Of a stretch of 64,000 nt of DNA, positions 41,959-50,782 are shown in pieces. How positions within the stretch are numbered: position 1 is the first letter of the stretch; every line of letters starts with the position of its first letter. The position numbers and the translations under genes are program-made. The stretch is from positions 1-64,000 of the forward strand of contig JADGNZ010000033.1 in assembly GCA_017883205.1 (NCBI GenBank). The letters run 5' to 3'. This DNA comes from Thermoanaerobaculia bacterium. GTDB taxonomy: Bacteria > Acidobacteriota > Thermoanaerobaculia > Gp7-AA8. The notes under the pieces are model-generated. The model saw nothing but the letters and a program-made list of their open reading frames with translations, did not search any database and was not told the origin of the DNA.

Positions 41959-43602
41959 CTAGCGCACTGCCCGTTTCCGCGCGGGCACGCCTCCCACCGC
42001 GAAGAGGTGGCCGCTGGATTGCGCGTAGATGCGTCCCTGCGCGTCGATGGCAACGGGCGTGTAGGCGGCGCCGAGCGGTGCGGAGAGGGAGAAGCGGTCG
42101 AGGGGGATGCCGCCCTGGGCGATCGCGTAAAGGATTCCATCTTCGCCGTTTGCGTAGACGGTGCCCTGCGCATCGATGGCCGTGGCGTTGACGCACCACT
42201 CGAAACCAAACTTCTGGTCGGCGCAACTGCCGCCCCGGCAGATCGTCCGCGATGGATTGCGGTATTGCCACTCCACCTGCAACTGCGGGCTGAGCTGCGT
42301 CACGAAATGACCCGGAGCCGTCCGCAGCAGAGGATCGCCGTAGAAGTTCTCCTTCGTCACCAGCGAGTAGGTTCCGTCGTGCTGCCAGACCGCCGGCGTC
42401 GTGTCCCAGCCGAATGGATAGTCGCCGAGGTACGCGCCGCTGGCGGAGAAATGCATCAGGTGGCCGTTCCGGTCGTTGTAGTAGGTGTACGAGCCGTAGA
42501 CGATGGATCCGTCGGGGAGAACGACCGGCGAGGCGGTCGAGCTGTCATCGACGCGGCCCGACCCCGGCAGATTGTCGTCGGGGTCGACTCCGGCATGCGC
42601 GCCCGCGCTGCAGTTGGTGGGCGGGAGCAGGACGCCGCAGCCGTCGTGAAAGCGCTCGCGTAACGACTGGCTCCATTTCGGTGTGAGGTCGGGATTGATG
42701 GCGACGAGATAGCCCCATCGGTCGTTGAAGTGCGTGCGGCTGATCATGTAGATCGTCCCGTCCGAGGCGACCGCCGGGGCGACGTTGATGCCCGGCCGCT
42801 GCGCGCCGCAGGTTCGTTGCGGCGCGACTGCGTTCGGCGATGGCGGATGCTGCGTCGAGCCGAACACAAACTCCCAGGTGCAAAGGGCGTTCGGTGCCGG
42901 AGCGTTAGTCACGAGCGGCGCGAACGGCACGGCGGTGGCGGCGCCTGCCGGCGTCACGCGAACGAGCCAGGAGGCGAGGATGTCGCCGAACCACGGTGCG
43001 TTCTGTTGTAGCCGGAACACGCCATAGATAATGTTCCCCGAGGAATCCGCGGTCGGTGGACCGGAGACGAACGTCATGACATCGAGCGATCCGAAGGGAT
43101 TGATGCGGCGGATGATCTCGCCGGTGGTCCGGTCGAGTTGCAGGAGCGTCCCGCCCATGGCCGGAGCGTAGATGGAATCGTTGGCGAGGACCGGCTGCAT
43201 GGCCGGCTCCCAGATCCCGGCCCCGTCCGGAATCGGGTACCAGTCGCTCGGCTGCGCCCATTTCTCGACGAGCTGTCCATTCTCCCAATGCAGGCGATGC
43301 ACGCTCCACCTCGGGATCCCTTGGAACGGTCCGATAAAGATCAATTCTTTGTACGACATGAAGACGTCGTCGCCGTCGAGAAGCGGTCCGGCATAGTGAA
43401 CGAAAAGGTCGCCCGATGTTGGATCGATCTCATCGGGAACGAGGGGGTCGTGCACGACGTCCGCGAGGGTGCGCACGAGCGGCTGTCCGACGACCGAGGT
43501 GTTTCCGGTGTGCCTCTGGTTGGCCCCAAATTGGGACCATTGGGCCAGCGCGGAAGCCGCCGCCGCAAACTGGATCGTCAGCGCAAATAAACGTCTGAGC
43601 AT
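41959..43602 (-). CDS. Secreted PQQ-like beta-propeller protein
   Basis: A 547-residue exported protein (signal peptide MLRRLFALTIQFAAAASALA). Blade-like repeats throughout show the VxDGTIYxxS / GxLLxLDRTTGEI pattern of PQQ-type quinoprotein propellers (for example YAPAMGGTLLQLDRTTGEIIRR, ASDGTIYMISRTHFNDRWGYLVAINPD and AIDAQGTVYANGEDGILYAI). No quinone-binding acidic or disulfide ring motif is evident, so it is probably a non-enzymatic propeller. A TAATCT box lies 6 nt before the ATG, suggesting a leaderless transcript. Confidence 0.78.
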   Translation of the reverse strand: MLRRLFALTIQFAAAASALAQWSQFGANQRHTGNTSVVGQPLVRTLADVVHDPLVPDEIDPTSGDLFVHYAGPLLDGDDVFMSYKELIFIGPFQGIPRWSVHRLHWENGQLVEKWAQPSDWYPIPDGAGIWEPAMQPVLANDSIYAPAMGGTLLQLDRTTGEIIRRINPFGSLDVMTFVSGPPTADSSGNIIYGVFRLQQNAPWFGDILASWLVRVTPAGAATAVPFAPLVTNAPAPNALCTWEFVFGSTQHPPSPNAVAPQRTCGAQRPGINVAPAVASDGTIYMISRTHFNDRWGYLVAINPDLTPKWSQSLRERFHDGCGVLLPPTNCSAGAHAGVDPDDNLPGSGRVDDSSTASPVVLPDGSIVYGSYTYYNDRNGHLMHFSASGAYLGDYPFGWDTTPAVWQHDGTYSLVTKENFYGDPLLRTAPGHFVTQLSPQLQVEWQYRNPSRTICRGGSCADQKFGFEWCVNATAIDAQGTVYANGEDGILYAIAQGGIPLDRFSLSAPLGAAYTPVAIDAQGRIYAQSSGHLFAVGGVPARKRAVR

Positions 43603-43785
43603 GGAGAGAGATTACGCGATTTCCGGTGCCGCACGTTTGCCCATTTTCGCGGACGCTCCGTCCTCGATCGAGGAGGTCGGTTCCCCTTGTTACATTTGGC
43701 TTCTCTCGTAGGAATGAGCCTGCCGGCTGGCTCAAGCGTCGCATAACTATCGCGTAGTTTGGTAACCTTTCTAAGGGAGAAACCC

Positions 43786-44238
43786 ATGAAGAAACACATC
43801 ATTCACGCAGTTGCCGCTCTCTTTCTCGTGATGGTGGCCGCGCCGCTCTTCGCCGTGCAGCGGAACATCGTCGACGAGGTCATCCGTATGACGAGGGCCG
43901 GTGTCGCTGAGGACGCCATCCTCGAATATGTCGACAAAACGGACATTCGGATCGTCGTTACCGGCGATGACGTCATCGCCATGACGGAAGCGAACGTGCC
44001 GAAGGCGGTTATCAAGGAAGTGGTCGATAACTCTGCAGGCAGCGGCCGCAACTACCGCGACCGCAGCTTCGTCTCGCCGCGCGTCGTCGTCGCGCCGTAT
44101 TACTACGATCCTTACTATTACTACGATCCGTTCTGGTACCGCCCGAGCCTCTACCTCGGCTTTGGCTTCGGCGGGTTCTACGGCGGCGGTTTCCGCGGAG
44201 GCCACTTCGGTGGTCACGGCGGCGGTCGTCATCACTAA
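43786..44238 (+). CDS. Small secreted Gly/Tyr-rich protein
   Basis: A 150-residue exported protein. The signal peptide (MKKHIIHAVAALFLVMVAAPLFA) is followed by a helical domain (about 27-85: VDEVIRMTRAGVAEDAILEYVDKTD...VIAMTEANVPKAVIKEVVD), which resembles short-linker helical repeats found before Gly-rich tails. The C-terminus is Tyr-rich (APYYYDPYYYYDPFWYRP), then Gly/His-rich (GGHFGGHGGGRHH), a possible metal-binding tail. An AAGGGAG ribosome site precedes the ATG and an intrinsic terminator follows. Function unknown. Confidence 0.8.
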   Translation: MKKHIIHAVAALFLVMVAAPLFAVQRNIVDEVIRMTRAGVAEDAILEYVDKTDIRIVVTGDDVIAMTEANVPKAVIKEVVDNSAGSGRNYRDRSFVSPRVVVAPYYYDPYYYYDPFWYRPSLYLGFGFGGFYGGGFRGGHFGGHGGGRHH

Positions 44239-44278
44239 CTCGTAGCCTTCGTAGTAAGCCCTCTCACACGGTCGACGG

Positions 44279-44309
44279 AAGCCCGGGCCTCGCGCCCGGG
44301 CTTTTTTTT
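44279..44309 (+). terminator. Intrinsic terminator
   Basis: AAGCCCGGGC (44279-44288) and GCCCGGGCTT (44294-44303) form a strong stem, followed by eight consecutive T residues. It ends the Gly/Tyr-rich gene's transcript. Confidence 0.9.
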
Positions 44310-44381
44310 GTGGCGGTGATGAGGGCTAACTCCGGCTAACTCGCTTTCTCACACTCTTCTCGCGACCTTTCTCGCAACCTT

Positions 44382-44601
44382 CCAATCGAGCGCCTTCTCC
44401 CCCACGGTTTTTGTGGGGGAGAAGGTGGCCGAAGGCCGGATGAGGGGGCGTCCCAACAAGTACGACATCCGTGCATGTACCGCGTTTTCAAGCAGTTCGG
44501 ACGAGGCGAGGTTGATCGCCCTGCGTATTTGCTCCCCCCTCATCCGGCTTCGCCACCTTCTCCCCCCGCAAAAAGCGCGGGGGGAGAAGGCGCTCGATGG
44601 G
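44382..44601. repeat. MITE-like element, copy 4
   Basis: Arms CCAATCGAGCGCCTTCTCC / GGAGAAGGCGCTCGATGG. The internal sequence (CGACATCCGTGCATGTACCG and TTCGGACGAGGC) matches the reverse complement of the interior of copy 5 at 52.3 kb, showing that the core is part of the element. The right flank (CACTCCAGAGAAGAAGGAAG) also matches the flank of copy 5 (CACTCCAAGAAAGAAGGAAG after reversal), so the full unit is nearer 280 bp. Positions 44602-44744 carry no gene. Confidence 0.85.
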
Positions 44602-44744
44602 AAAGCACTCCAGAGAAGAAGGAAGAGGCGTAGGCGAGAAGGTGCACCAAGCGTGTGAGAAGTGGCGGCACCCCCCTTTCTTTTTTTGCGGCGTGCCCCC
44701 GCAATTTCACCCTCGCGTCATGTTTGGGCTGATACTTAGCGCCC

Positions 44745-46298
44745 GTGTCGATCCGATGGCTTGCGCTGCTCGTTCTCGCCGCGGCGAGCGCGCAGGCCGC
44801 TGAGCCGGTGCGCATCGGGCGCATCACCATCGACGCAGTGCCCGTCTTCAGTGGTGCCGAGGCTGCGCATGGTCGGTTTTATGGGCTCATGAACGTGCTT
44901 CATGTGCAGACTCGAGTCGCTCTGCTGCGCCGGTTTCTGCTCTTCCGCGAAGGGGATCCGTACGATCCTGCACTGATCGAGGAGACGGAGCGCGCACTGC
45001 GACTCTTCGACTTTCTCGAGAGTGCTTCGGTCACCGCATCGGCTCCGCATGACGGCGTCGTCGACGTCGCCGTGGTCACTCACGATGCGTTGACGACGGC
45101 CATCAACGCGGACTTTTCGAATGAGGGAGGGATCGCCGCGTATTCGGCCGACGTCACGCAGAAGGATCTCTTCGGATCCGGCAGTTCGCTCGATCTGCAT
45201 ACGGAGCATGGGATCGAACGGAGCGGGACATCGGCCGAACTGACCGATCCGGCGCTCTTCGGACCGTACTGGAATCTCGACACGCTCTACGCGAAAAACT
45301 CGGATGGCAGCGAAGAGAAGGTGGCGATCGACCGGCCGCTTTACTCCTACCGGACTCCCTGGACCGCGAGTGCACTTTTCGATCGACTGCAACGCAACGA
45401 ACGGATCTTCGCGCTCGGTGAGGTGGCCGCGCGGTTCCGGCACGAACATCGCGAGCTTGCGCTCTCCCGTTCGAAGGTGCTGCACGCCGACCGGGATGGC
45501 TCTTCGAGCATCGTCGCTGCGATCGATCTGCTCGATGATTCGTTCGCCGTGCTGCCGGAGCGCACGGGCGACGTCATTCCGCGCGCGCGTCACTTCCGCT
45601 TCGTCGAAGCCGGCTACGAGAGCACCGGTTTCCGTTTCGTCAAGCTCGATTACGTCGACCGCGACATCCGCGAGCAGGATTTCAACCTCGGCCACTACGC
45701 GACGATTCGCGCGGCAATCTCGCCAGCGCAATCGAGCGATCGTTCCTCGACCTTCCGGCTTCGCGCTGCTGCCGGAGCGGGATACGCGTTCAGCGAGCGC
45801 GCGTTCGTCGTCGGCCAGATCACTGCGTCGACGCGCGCGCCGCGCGACCGCAACACGATGATCGCGCTCGACGGCCGCGCCGTATCCCGTTTCCAGACGC
45901 GCTACCCCCAGGCATTCGTCACTCGAACTCACCTGGATCTGGGCTGGCAGCTCGATCGCGACTTGCAGTTTCTTGCCGACGGTCAGAGCGGGCTTCGCGC
46001 CTATCCCGACTTCGCGTTCGAAGGAAGCAGGCGGCTGATCGTGAATGCGGAACATCGCATCTTTCTCGGGCGCGAGTTGCTCCAGCTTGTCGGCCCGGGC
46101 GTGGCGGTGTTCGCCGATTCCGGACAAGCGGTTGATGGTCCATTCCGAGGGATGAAGAGCGATGCCGGAGCAGGATTGCGCCTCGGCATCTCCCGCCTCG
46201 ATGCGCTGATCCGGATCGATTGGGCATACGCGTTCAACGACAGCCCGCGAAGCCGCCGCGGTCCTGTCTGGTCGATCTCGACGTCGCAGGCGTTTTGA
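44745..46298 (+). CDS. Omp85/BamA-superfamily outer membrane protein
   Basis: A 517-residue outer-membrane protein that begins at GTG: signal peptide (SIRWLALLVLAAASAQA), one POTRA-like domain (about 24-110, with FREGDPYDPALIEETERALRLFDFLESASV), then a C-terminal beta-barrel with alternating strands. DLFGSGSSLDLHTEHG and the late GVAVFADSGQAVDG...MKSDAGAGLRLGISRL are the usual Omp85 barrel hallmarks. With only one POTRA it is closer to the short Omp85 (TamA-/surface-antigen-like) group than to BamA. GATACT lies 8 nt before the GTG, suggesting a leaderless transcript. Confidence 0.82.
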   Translation: MSIRWLALLVLAAASAQAAEPVRIGRITIDAVPVFSGAEAAHGRFYGLMNVLHVQTRVALLRRFLLFREGDPYDPALIEETERALRLFDFLESASVTASAPHDGVVDVAVVTHDALTTAINADFSNEGGIAAYSADVTQKDLFGSGSSLDLHTEHGIERSGTSAELTDPALFGPYWNLDTLYAKNSDGSEEKVAIDRPLYSYRTPWTASALFDRLQRNERIFALGEVAARFRHEHRELALSRSKVLHADRDGSSSIVAAIDLLDDSFAVLPERTGDVIPRARHFRFVEAGYESTGFRFVKLDYVDRDIREQDFNLGHYATIRAAISPAQSSDRSSTFRLRAAAGAGYAFSERAFVVGQITASTRAPRDRNTMIALDGRAVSRFQTRYPQAFVTRTHLDLGWQLDRDLQFLADGQSGLRAYPDFAFEGSRRLIVNAEHRIFLGRELLQLVGPGVAVFADSGQAVDGPFRGMKSDAGAGLRLGISRLDALIRIDWAYAFNDSPRSRRGPVWSISTSQAF

Positions 46299-46303
46299 AC
46301 TGC

Positions 46304-46444
46304 GGGGGTCGGTTTTCGGGGGTCGGGGGTCGGGGGTCGGAGTTGGCCCCGGCCTTCGCCTTTGTCTCCGCCTTTGTCTCCCGAGAAAACATCCGGGTCG
46401 ACGGCAGTTGCGGCTTCTGCTCCGACTCCCGACCCCCGACCCCC
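46304..46444. repeat. Mirrored GGGGGTCGGGGGTCGG repeat
   Basis: Tandem GGGGGTCGG units mirrored about 70 bp later by CTCCGACTCCCGACCCCCG. It lies between convergent genes and may serve as a transcription end. Confidence 0.7.
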
Positions 46445-46446
46445 GC

Positions 46447-47256
46447 TCACACTCCGAAGGTCACAAATCGCTCTTGCACGGTTGCCCCGCACGCTTTGCG
46501 ATAGAACTCGATCGCGTCGGTCCAGGGAATCACGGCGCTCTGGTGGCCGAGTCGGTGCAGATCGGCGAGCGAGGCATGGAGCAGTCGCGCGCCGAGGCCG
46601 CGGCCGCGGCGGGCGCGGGCAACGCCGGTTGGGCCGAAAAATCCGAGTCCGCGATTGTTCGCATCATGCGCGGCGAAGCCGGCAATCTCGTCGTCCACTT
46701 CGACGTAGAAAAGAGTCGGTGGATCGTTCTCGAACGCACGCCCGGCCTCAAAGCGCCAGATGCGGCCGAATTCTTCTTCGATGAAGTGGAGAATGCGCTC
46801 GCGCGTGGCCGGTGTGGTGCGAACCACTCCCGCATCCACCCCCCCACTTTCAACGCCCGCCACCAGATTCTGCGTCGATGCAATCTCGCGGTATCCGCGC
46901 TTGACGAAAAAATCGATCGCCGGCTCGTCGCTGGCGGCGATGCCGGGCGTGAAGTAGTTGCCCGCCTCGGCGGCGACGATTTGCGCGCGTCCGCGCTCCC
47001 GCGCTTCGCGCAGCAACGCGCTCCCCACGCCGCGTCCTCTGCGGGCGCGATCGACCGCCAGGATGCGAAGGTAGGTGCCGCAGGTAACGCTGATGCCTGC
47101 AAAATCATCAGCGACGCGCACCTCGGGCTCACCGGCAACTCCGGCGCCGAAGCACTTCTCCTCGGCGACGCGGGCAAGGTCGTAGGGCGCGTCGTTAGCC
47201 CGCGCCAGCAGCTTCACGATGCGCGGCAGGTCGTCGCGTGTGGCGGTTCGGATCAC
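46447..47256 (-). CDS. Tandem GNAT acetyltransferase-like protein
   Basis: A 269-residue protein with two GNAT folds. The N-terminal one carries a full acetyl-CoA site (LRILAVDRARRGRGVGSALLREA), and the C-terminal half has GVARARRGRGLGARLLHASLADLHRLGH followed by AIEFYRKACGATVQERF. The proposed start is a GTG at 47256, just before IRTATRDDLPRIV; the open frame continues upstream only through repeat sequence. Probably an N-acetyltransferase of a small molecule or peptide; substrate unknown. Confidence 0.78.
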   Translation of the reverse strand: MIRTATRDDLPRIVKLLARANDAPYDLARVAEEKCFGAGVAGEPEVRVADDFAGISVTCGTYLRILAVDRARRGRGVGSALLREARERGRAQIVAAEAGNYFTPGIAASDEPAIDFFVKRGYREIASTQNLVAGVESGGVDAGVVRTTPATRERILHFIEEEFGRIWRFEAGRAFENDPPTLFYVEVDDEIAGFAAHDANNRGLGFFGPTGVARARRGRGLGARLLHASLADLHRLGHQSAVIPWTDAIEFYRKACGATVQERFVTFGV

Positions 47257-47267
47257 GATGGGGATTA

Positions 47268-47495
47268 CACCACGGGGGTGGGGAGTGGGGGGTGGGGAGT
47301 GGGAGCCGGGAGTCGGGGGTCGGGGGTCGGGGGTCGGAGAATCGCGCAATGTCTCTGGTTGCCAACATAGTTTTCCCGTCCAGCCGCGCGCTTCCTTGCT
47401 TCTTCTCCGACTCCCGACCCCCGACAGGCGACTCCCGCGCAGGCTTCTTCTCCGCCTCCCGACCCCCGACAAGCGACTCCCGCGCAGGACCGGCC
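47268..47495. repeat. GGGAGTGGG / CCGACTCCCGACCCCCG repeat tract
   Basis: Tandem GTGGGGAGTGGGGGGTGGGG and GGGTCGGGGGTCGG units are mirrored by CTCCGACTCCCGACCCCCG and its tandem copies GACTCCCGCGCAGG. It fills the space between the divergent GNAT and thioredoxin genes. Confidence 0.65.
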
Positions 47496-47519
47496 CACCT
47501 TTCGCAGTACCGCACTCCC

Positions 47520-47951
47520 ATGGACGAGATCGTTCGTTGTGCGAGCTGTGGTCAGGCCAATCGGGTTCCTCCAGTCGGGAGTGGACGGAAGGCTGTTTGC
47601 GGAAGGTGCAAAGCGCCCCTGACGGCCGGATCGGACGGTCATCCCATCGACGTCACCGACGCGAATCTCGCCGAGACAATTCGTCACGGTGCATTCGTCG
47701 TCGACTTCTGGGCGGCGTGGTGCGGGCCGTGCCGGATGATTGCTCCGATCATCGAGGAGCTCGCGGCGTCGCGAAGGGACGTGCGCTTCGCCAAGCTCAA
47801 TGTCGATCAGAACCCTAAGGCGGCGTCGCAGTACCGCGCGATGAGCATTCCGCTGCTGGTCTTCTTCAAGGATGGCGTGGAAGCGGGCCGCGTCGTCGGC
47901 GCCGTGCCGCGCGGCCGGATCGAGGCGGCGATCAAGCAGTACTTCGGGTGA
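47520..47951 (+). CDS. trxC: Thioredoxin 2-type protein with zinc ribbon
   Basis: A 143-residue thioredoxin. Residues 1-30 hold two CxxC pairs (CASC, CGRC), the zinc-binding ribbon characteristic of TrxC. The thioredoxin domain follows with the active site WAAWCGPCRM and the cis-Pro segment MSIPLLVFFKDG. It reduces protein disulfides in the cytoplasm. The start is placed at the ATG at 47520; an upstream open frame runs only through repeats. Confidence 0.92.
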   Translation: MDEIVRCASCGQANRVPPVGSGRKAVCGRCKAPLTAGSDGHPIDVTDANLAETIRHGAFVVDFWAAWCGPCRMIAPIIEELAASRRDVRFAKLNVDQNPKAASQYRAMSIPLLVFFKDGVEAGRVVGAVPRGRIEAAIKQYFG

Positions 47952-48180
47952 GGGGTGGGGAGTGGGGGGTGGGGTGTGGGAGAACTGCCGCTTGATGCCG
48001 GCGGCCAGCAGTGCAATGACGCTGACGACGAACGCGCCGACGCCAGGAAGACCGGTCACGCGAAGACGCGAAGACGCGAAGGGGTAGCCCGTGATTCATG
48101 AACAGTTCTACGACCCCCGACCCCCGACAACCCACTCCCCACCCCCCACACCCACCCCGTGCTACCCTTTCCCGACTCCC
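47951..48180. repeat. GGGGAGTGGG / CCCACTCCCCACC mirrored tract
   Basis: AGGGGTGGGGAGTGGGGGGT is mirrored by CCCACTCCCCACCCCCCACA about 120 bp later. In between are the permease relic, a short CGCGAAGACGCGAAGACGCG tandem tract and CCCGACCCCCGACAACCC. No gene. Confidence 0.65.
47994..48042 (-). pseudogene. Relic fragment of a MacB-type permease gene
   Basis: 49 bp that match positions 37996-38044 inside the permease gene with 3 differences. On the minus strand it still reads GAFVVSVIALLAAGI, the start of a transmembrane helix of that permease. Nothing else of the gene is present. It lies within a GGGAGTGGG repeat region, so either a gene was lost here or a short segment was copied in. Confidence 0.75.
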
Positions 48181-48190
48181 TTAATTCAAC

Positions 48191-50116
48191 ATGGTCAAGC
48201 TCCCGACGGTCGATCGAGTCATCTCGCTCGTGCGCAAACCTGGGCAACCGCTGCCTCCGCCCGGTGCCTCGAAGACGCGGGAGTCGCGTCTGCGCGGCGC
48301 GTTCGACCATGCGCCGATCGGAATCGCACTCGCCTCGATGCACGGCACGTGGCTGGAAACGAACGAGCGATTCTGCGAGCTGATCGGCTACACGCGCGAC
48401 GAACTGGCGCGCATGACGTTTGCCGACCTCACGCATCCCGACGACGCGCGGAGCGAGGAGCGTCTGATGCGGCGGCTGCTCACCGGCGATGTGCCGAGCT
48501 ACCGCATCGAGAAGCGCATCATGGGAAAGAAGGGGAGATACCGCGAGCTGGAAGTGACCTGCGCGATCTCCGGCAGCGAGGACGCCCCTTTCCTCATCTA
48601 CGTTGTCGACGAGCGCTCGCGCGTAGCGGCGGATCAGGCGCAGGTGGAGGCGCAGGCGCATGCGCGCACCGCGGCGCACAACGCGGAACAGTTTCTGCTC
48701 GCCGTCATCGACCAGCTCGCCGATGTGGCCATCATCCGCACCGATGACAAGGGCATGATCGCCGGGTGGAACGCCGGCGCGGAGCGCATTCTCGGCTACC
48801 AGCGCGACGAGATTCTCGGCCGCCCGCGAAGGATGCTCTATCGCGACAACGAAGGGTGGGCCGGCGTCTCCACGCAACAACTCAACGCCGCCGCCGCGTC
48901 GGGCAGCCTCGAGTTGGAAGACTGGCGCATGCGCAAGGACGGGAGCGAGGTGTGGGTCCGCACCAGCATCACCGCGGTGCGTATCGCCGGCAGCGTCAAA
49001 GGCTTCGTCGAGGTGATCCGAGCGCCGGAGCGTCCGCAACCGCAGACGGCTGCATTGAAACAGAGCGTCGAGTCGATGCAGGCGGAGCTTCACAAGCGCG
49101 ATCGAACCGAGGATTCCCTTCGCTCAGCCGTCGAAGAGTTGCGCCTCACCGGCGAGCAGACGATGGACGAGCTCAAGATCATGACCGACGCGCTTCGCAA
49201 GGAGCTCGAGCGGCGCAAACGCGCGGAAGAGGAGTTGCGCGCGATCCACGAGCGCGCCTCGCGCGCCGTCGTCCTGCCGCCCGCGCCGGCGGAGTCGGAG
49301 ATCGTCTCGACCTCGATGCCGCCGCCGCGAAAGTGGAAATCGCTCGGCGACGGGAATCCCGCCGAGCTGCTCGTCAAGCACATCTCGCACGAGCGCACGG
49401 GACGGCTCGTCGTGGCTAGTGGTCCGCGCGAGAAAGAGCTGTTCGTCGACAAGGGAAAGATCATTTCCTGCTCCTCAAACGATCCTTCGCGTTTTCTGGC
49501 GCAGCGCCTCATCGCAAGCGGGTTGATCTCCGAGGAGCAGAGGCAGAAGGCGCTGGAGATCCAGAGCGAGACGCGCCTCGCCCTCGGCCGTATCCTGGTG
49601 ATCCTCGGCGCCCTGACCGAGAACCAGCTTCATGACGCCATGCGCAGCAAAGCGGAGGAGGAGATCGCGGAGCTCTGTGGGTGGCGTGACGCGAAGTTCG
49701 TGTTCGTTGAGGAAGAGATACCGACCCTGCAGCTCGTCCCTCTCCGCATCGACGCCGCCGAGCTTCTCGTTCATCAGGTGGTGCAGCAGATCGACCATCG
49801 CGCGGCGCCGGTTCCGGCTACATCGCATGGTCTGGAAGCGATCGATGTCGCGCGCATCGTCGACGACGCCGTCACCGACCTGGTCATCGACGACATCGCC
49901 TCGGCCGCCGACGAGATCGCATTCAACATCGAAGCGATCTCCTCGAAAGCCGAGATCCTGATCGCCAGCGCCACGGGCAAGACCAAACGCTTTCATCGCG
50001 CAAGCTGCGGCAGCGCCAAGCGCCTCGCTGACGAAACCCGCGTCGTCTTCATGAGCGCGCAGGAAGCGATGATGGCGGGTTACGATGCCTGCCGGATGTG
50101 CTTTCGGGATTGGTGA
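48191..50116 (+). CDS. PAS-PAS-coiled coil-DUF4388-Ada-like zinc protein
   Basis: A 641-residue soluble signalling protein. PAS domain 1 is at about 34-140 (GAFDHAPIGIALASMHGTWLETNERFCELIGYTRDELARMTFADLTHPDD) and PAS domain 2 at about 165-275 (FLLAVIDQLADVAIIRTDDKGMIAGWNAGAERILGYQRDEILGR). A coiled coil (about 285-355) follows, then a DUF4388-like region (about 385-520: HERTGRLVVASGPREKELFVDKGKIISCSSND). The C-terminal 45 residues (TGKTKRFHRASC...AGYDACRMC) match the pattern of the Ada metal-binding domain (His plus three Cys region). There is no kinase or cyclase domain, so output is probably through protein contacts. The combination is unusual. Confidence 0.78.
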   Translation: MVKLPTVDRVISLVRKPGQPLPPPGASKTRESRLRGAFDHAPIGIALASMHGTWLETNERFCELIGYTRDELARMTFADLTHPDDARSEERLMRRLLTGDVPSYRIEKRIMGKKGRYRELEVTCAISGSEDAPFLIYVVDERSRVAADQAQVEAQAHARTAAHNAEQFLLAVIDQLADVAIIRTDDKGMIAGWNAGAERILGYQRDEILGRPRRMLYRDNEGWAGVSTQQLNAAAASGSLELEDWRMRKDGSEVWVRTSITAVRIAGSVKGFVEVIRAPERPQPQTAALKQSVESMQAELHKRDRTEDSLRSAVEELRLTGEQTMDELKIMTDALRKELERRKRAEEELRAIHERASRAVVLPPAPAESEIVSTSMPPPRKWKSLGDGNPAELLVKHISHERTGRLVVASGPREKELFVDKGKIISCSSNDPSRFLAQRLIASGLISEEQRQKALEIQSETRLALGRILVILGALTENQLHDAMRSKAEEEIAELCGWRDAKFVFVEEEIPTLQLVPLRIDAAELLVHQVVQQIDHRAAPVPATSHGLEAIDVARIVDDAVTDLVIDDIASAADEIAFNIEAISSKAEILIASATGKTKRFHRASCGSAKRLADETRVVFMSAQEAMMAGYDACRMCFRDW

Positions 50117-50164
50117 GTAAACAGGGTTGATTGATCGGTTCGGAGTGATCAAGCAGTTAGCGGG

Positions 50165-50581
50165 ATGAAGGCGGAACTTCTCGTGGGTAAGGCGTCACGC
50201 AGGAAACACCATCGATTAGGATCAGGCAAGATCGATCTTGAGCCCGACGCCAGGAAGGCTTCAACGCGGCTGGCACAGTTGATCGAACCGCATATGGCGG
50301 CTGACGAAACAAAACATAGCTACGAAGCATTAGTGGCATTGGGTGCGATCGCTTGGAATCTGTCGCTCGTCCCAGCGCAGGAACGTGGCGACTTGATCCG
50401 AGAGGCTGTCCGCGGCGCGGTCAGCCGCGGGATTCCACTTACCGACCGCTGGCTGAACGATCTGATTGAGCGGAGGATGAAGCTCTTCCCTTCGGAGGAG
50501 CGCTGGATCGAGAGTTACGAAGTCACCGTTAAACCTGACGGCAGGCTTGTCATTCTAGTTGCGACCTTAAGCGCTGGCTAA
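50165..50581 (+). CDS. Hypothetical protein
   Basis: A 138-residue predicted soluble protein. A basic N-terminus (GKASRRKHHRLGSGKIDLEPDARKASTRLAQLIEPHM) is followed by a helical middle and the C-terminal YEVTVKPDGRLVILVATL strands. I do not recognise a family. It begins 48 bp after the PAS/DUF4388 gene on the same strand. Codon use looks like genuine coding sequence, but no conserved motif supports a function. Confidence 0.6.
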   Translation: MKAELLVGKASRRKHHRLGSGKIDLEPDARKASTRLAQLIEPHMAADETKHSYEALVALGAIAWNLSLVPAQERGDLIREAVRGAVSRGIPLTDRWLNDLIERRMKLFPSEERWIESYEVTVKPDGRLVILVATLSAG

Positions 50582-50738
50582 CGGACGCAAGCTAATCGGC
50601 GTGTCGCGATCATTTTGAATCATCACGATTCGATCAGTCCGCACGCGCGGCGGCGAGACGCCGCCAGGGCCAGCCGCCGGGACGGCGGCGTTCCGATCGT
50701 CTTCATCTCGCTTGCTGCTCAGAAGATCCGCCCCCTGC

Positions 50739-50744
50739 TACAAT
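50739..50744 (+). promoter_or_regulatory. TACAAT extended -10 box
   Basis: TGCTACAAT upstream of the porin-like gene, 38 nt before its start. It matches the -10 consensus closely; no -35 at ideal spacing. Two small GGCGGCG/CGCCGCC hairpins precede it (about 50648-50695). Confidence 0.5.
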
Positions 50745-50782
50745 CCACACGTCCGGCTTCCCGCGACGACACTGGAGAAGAC

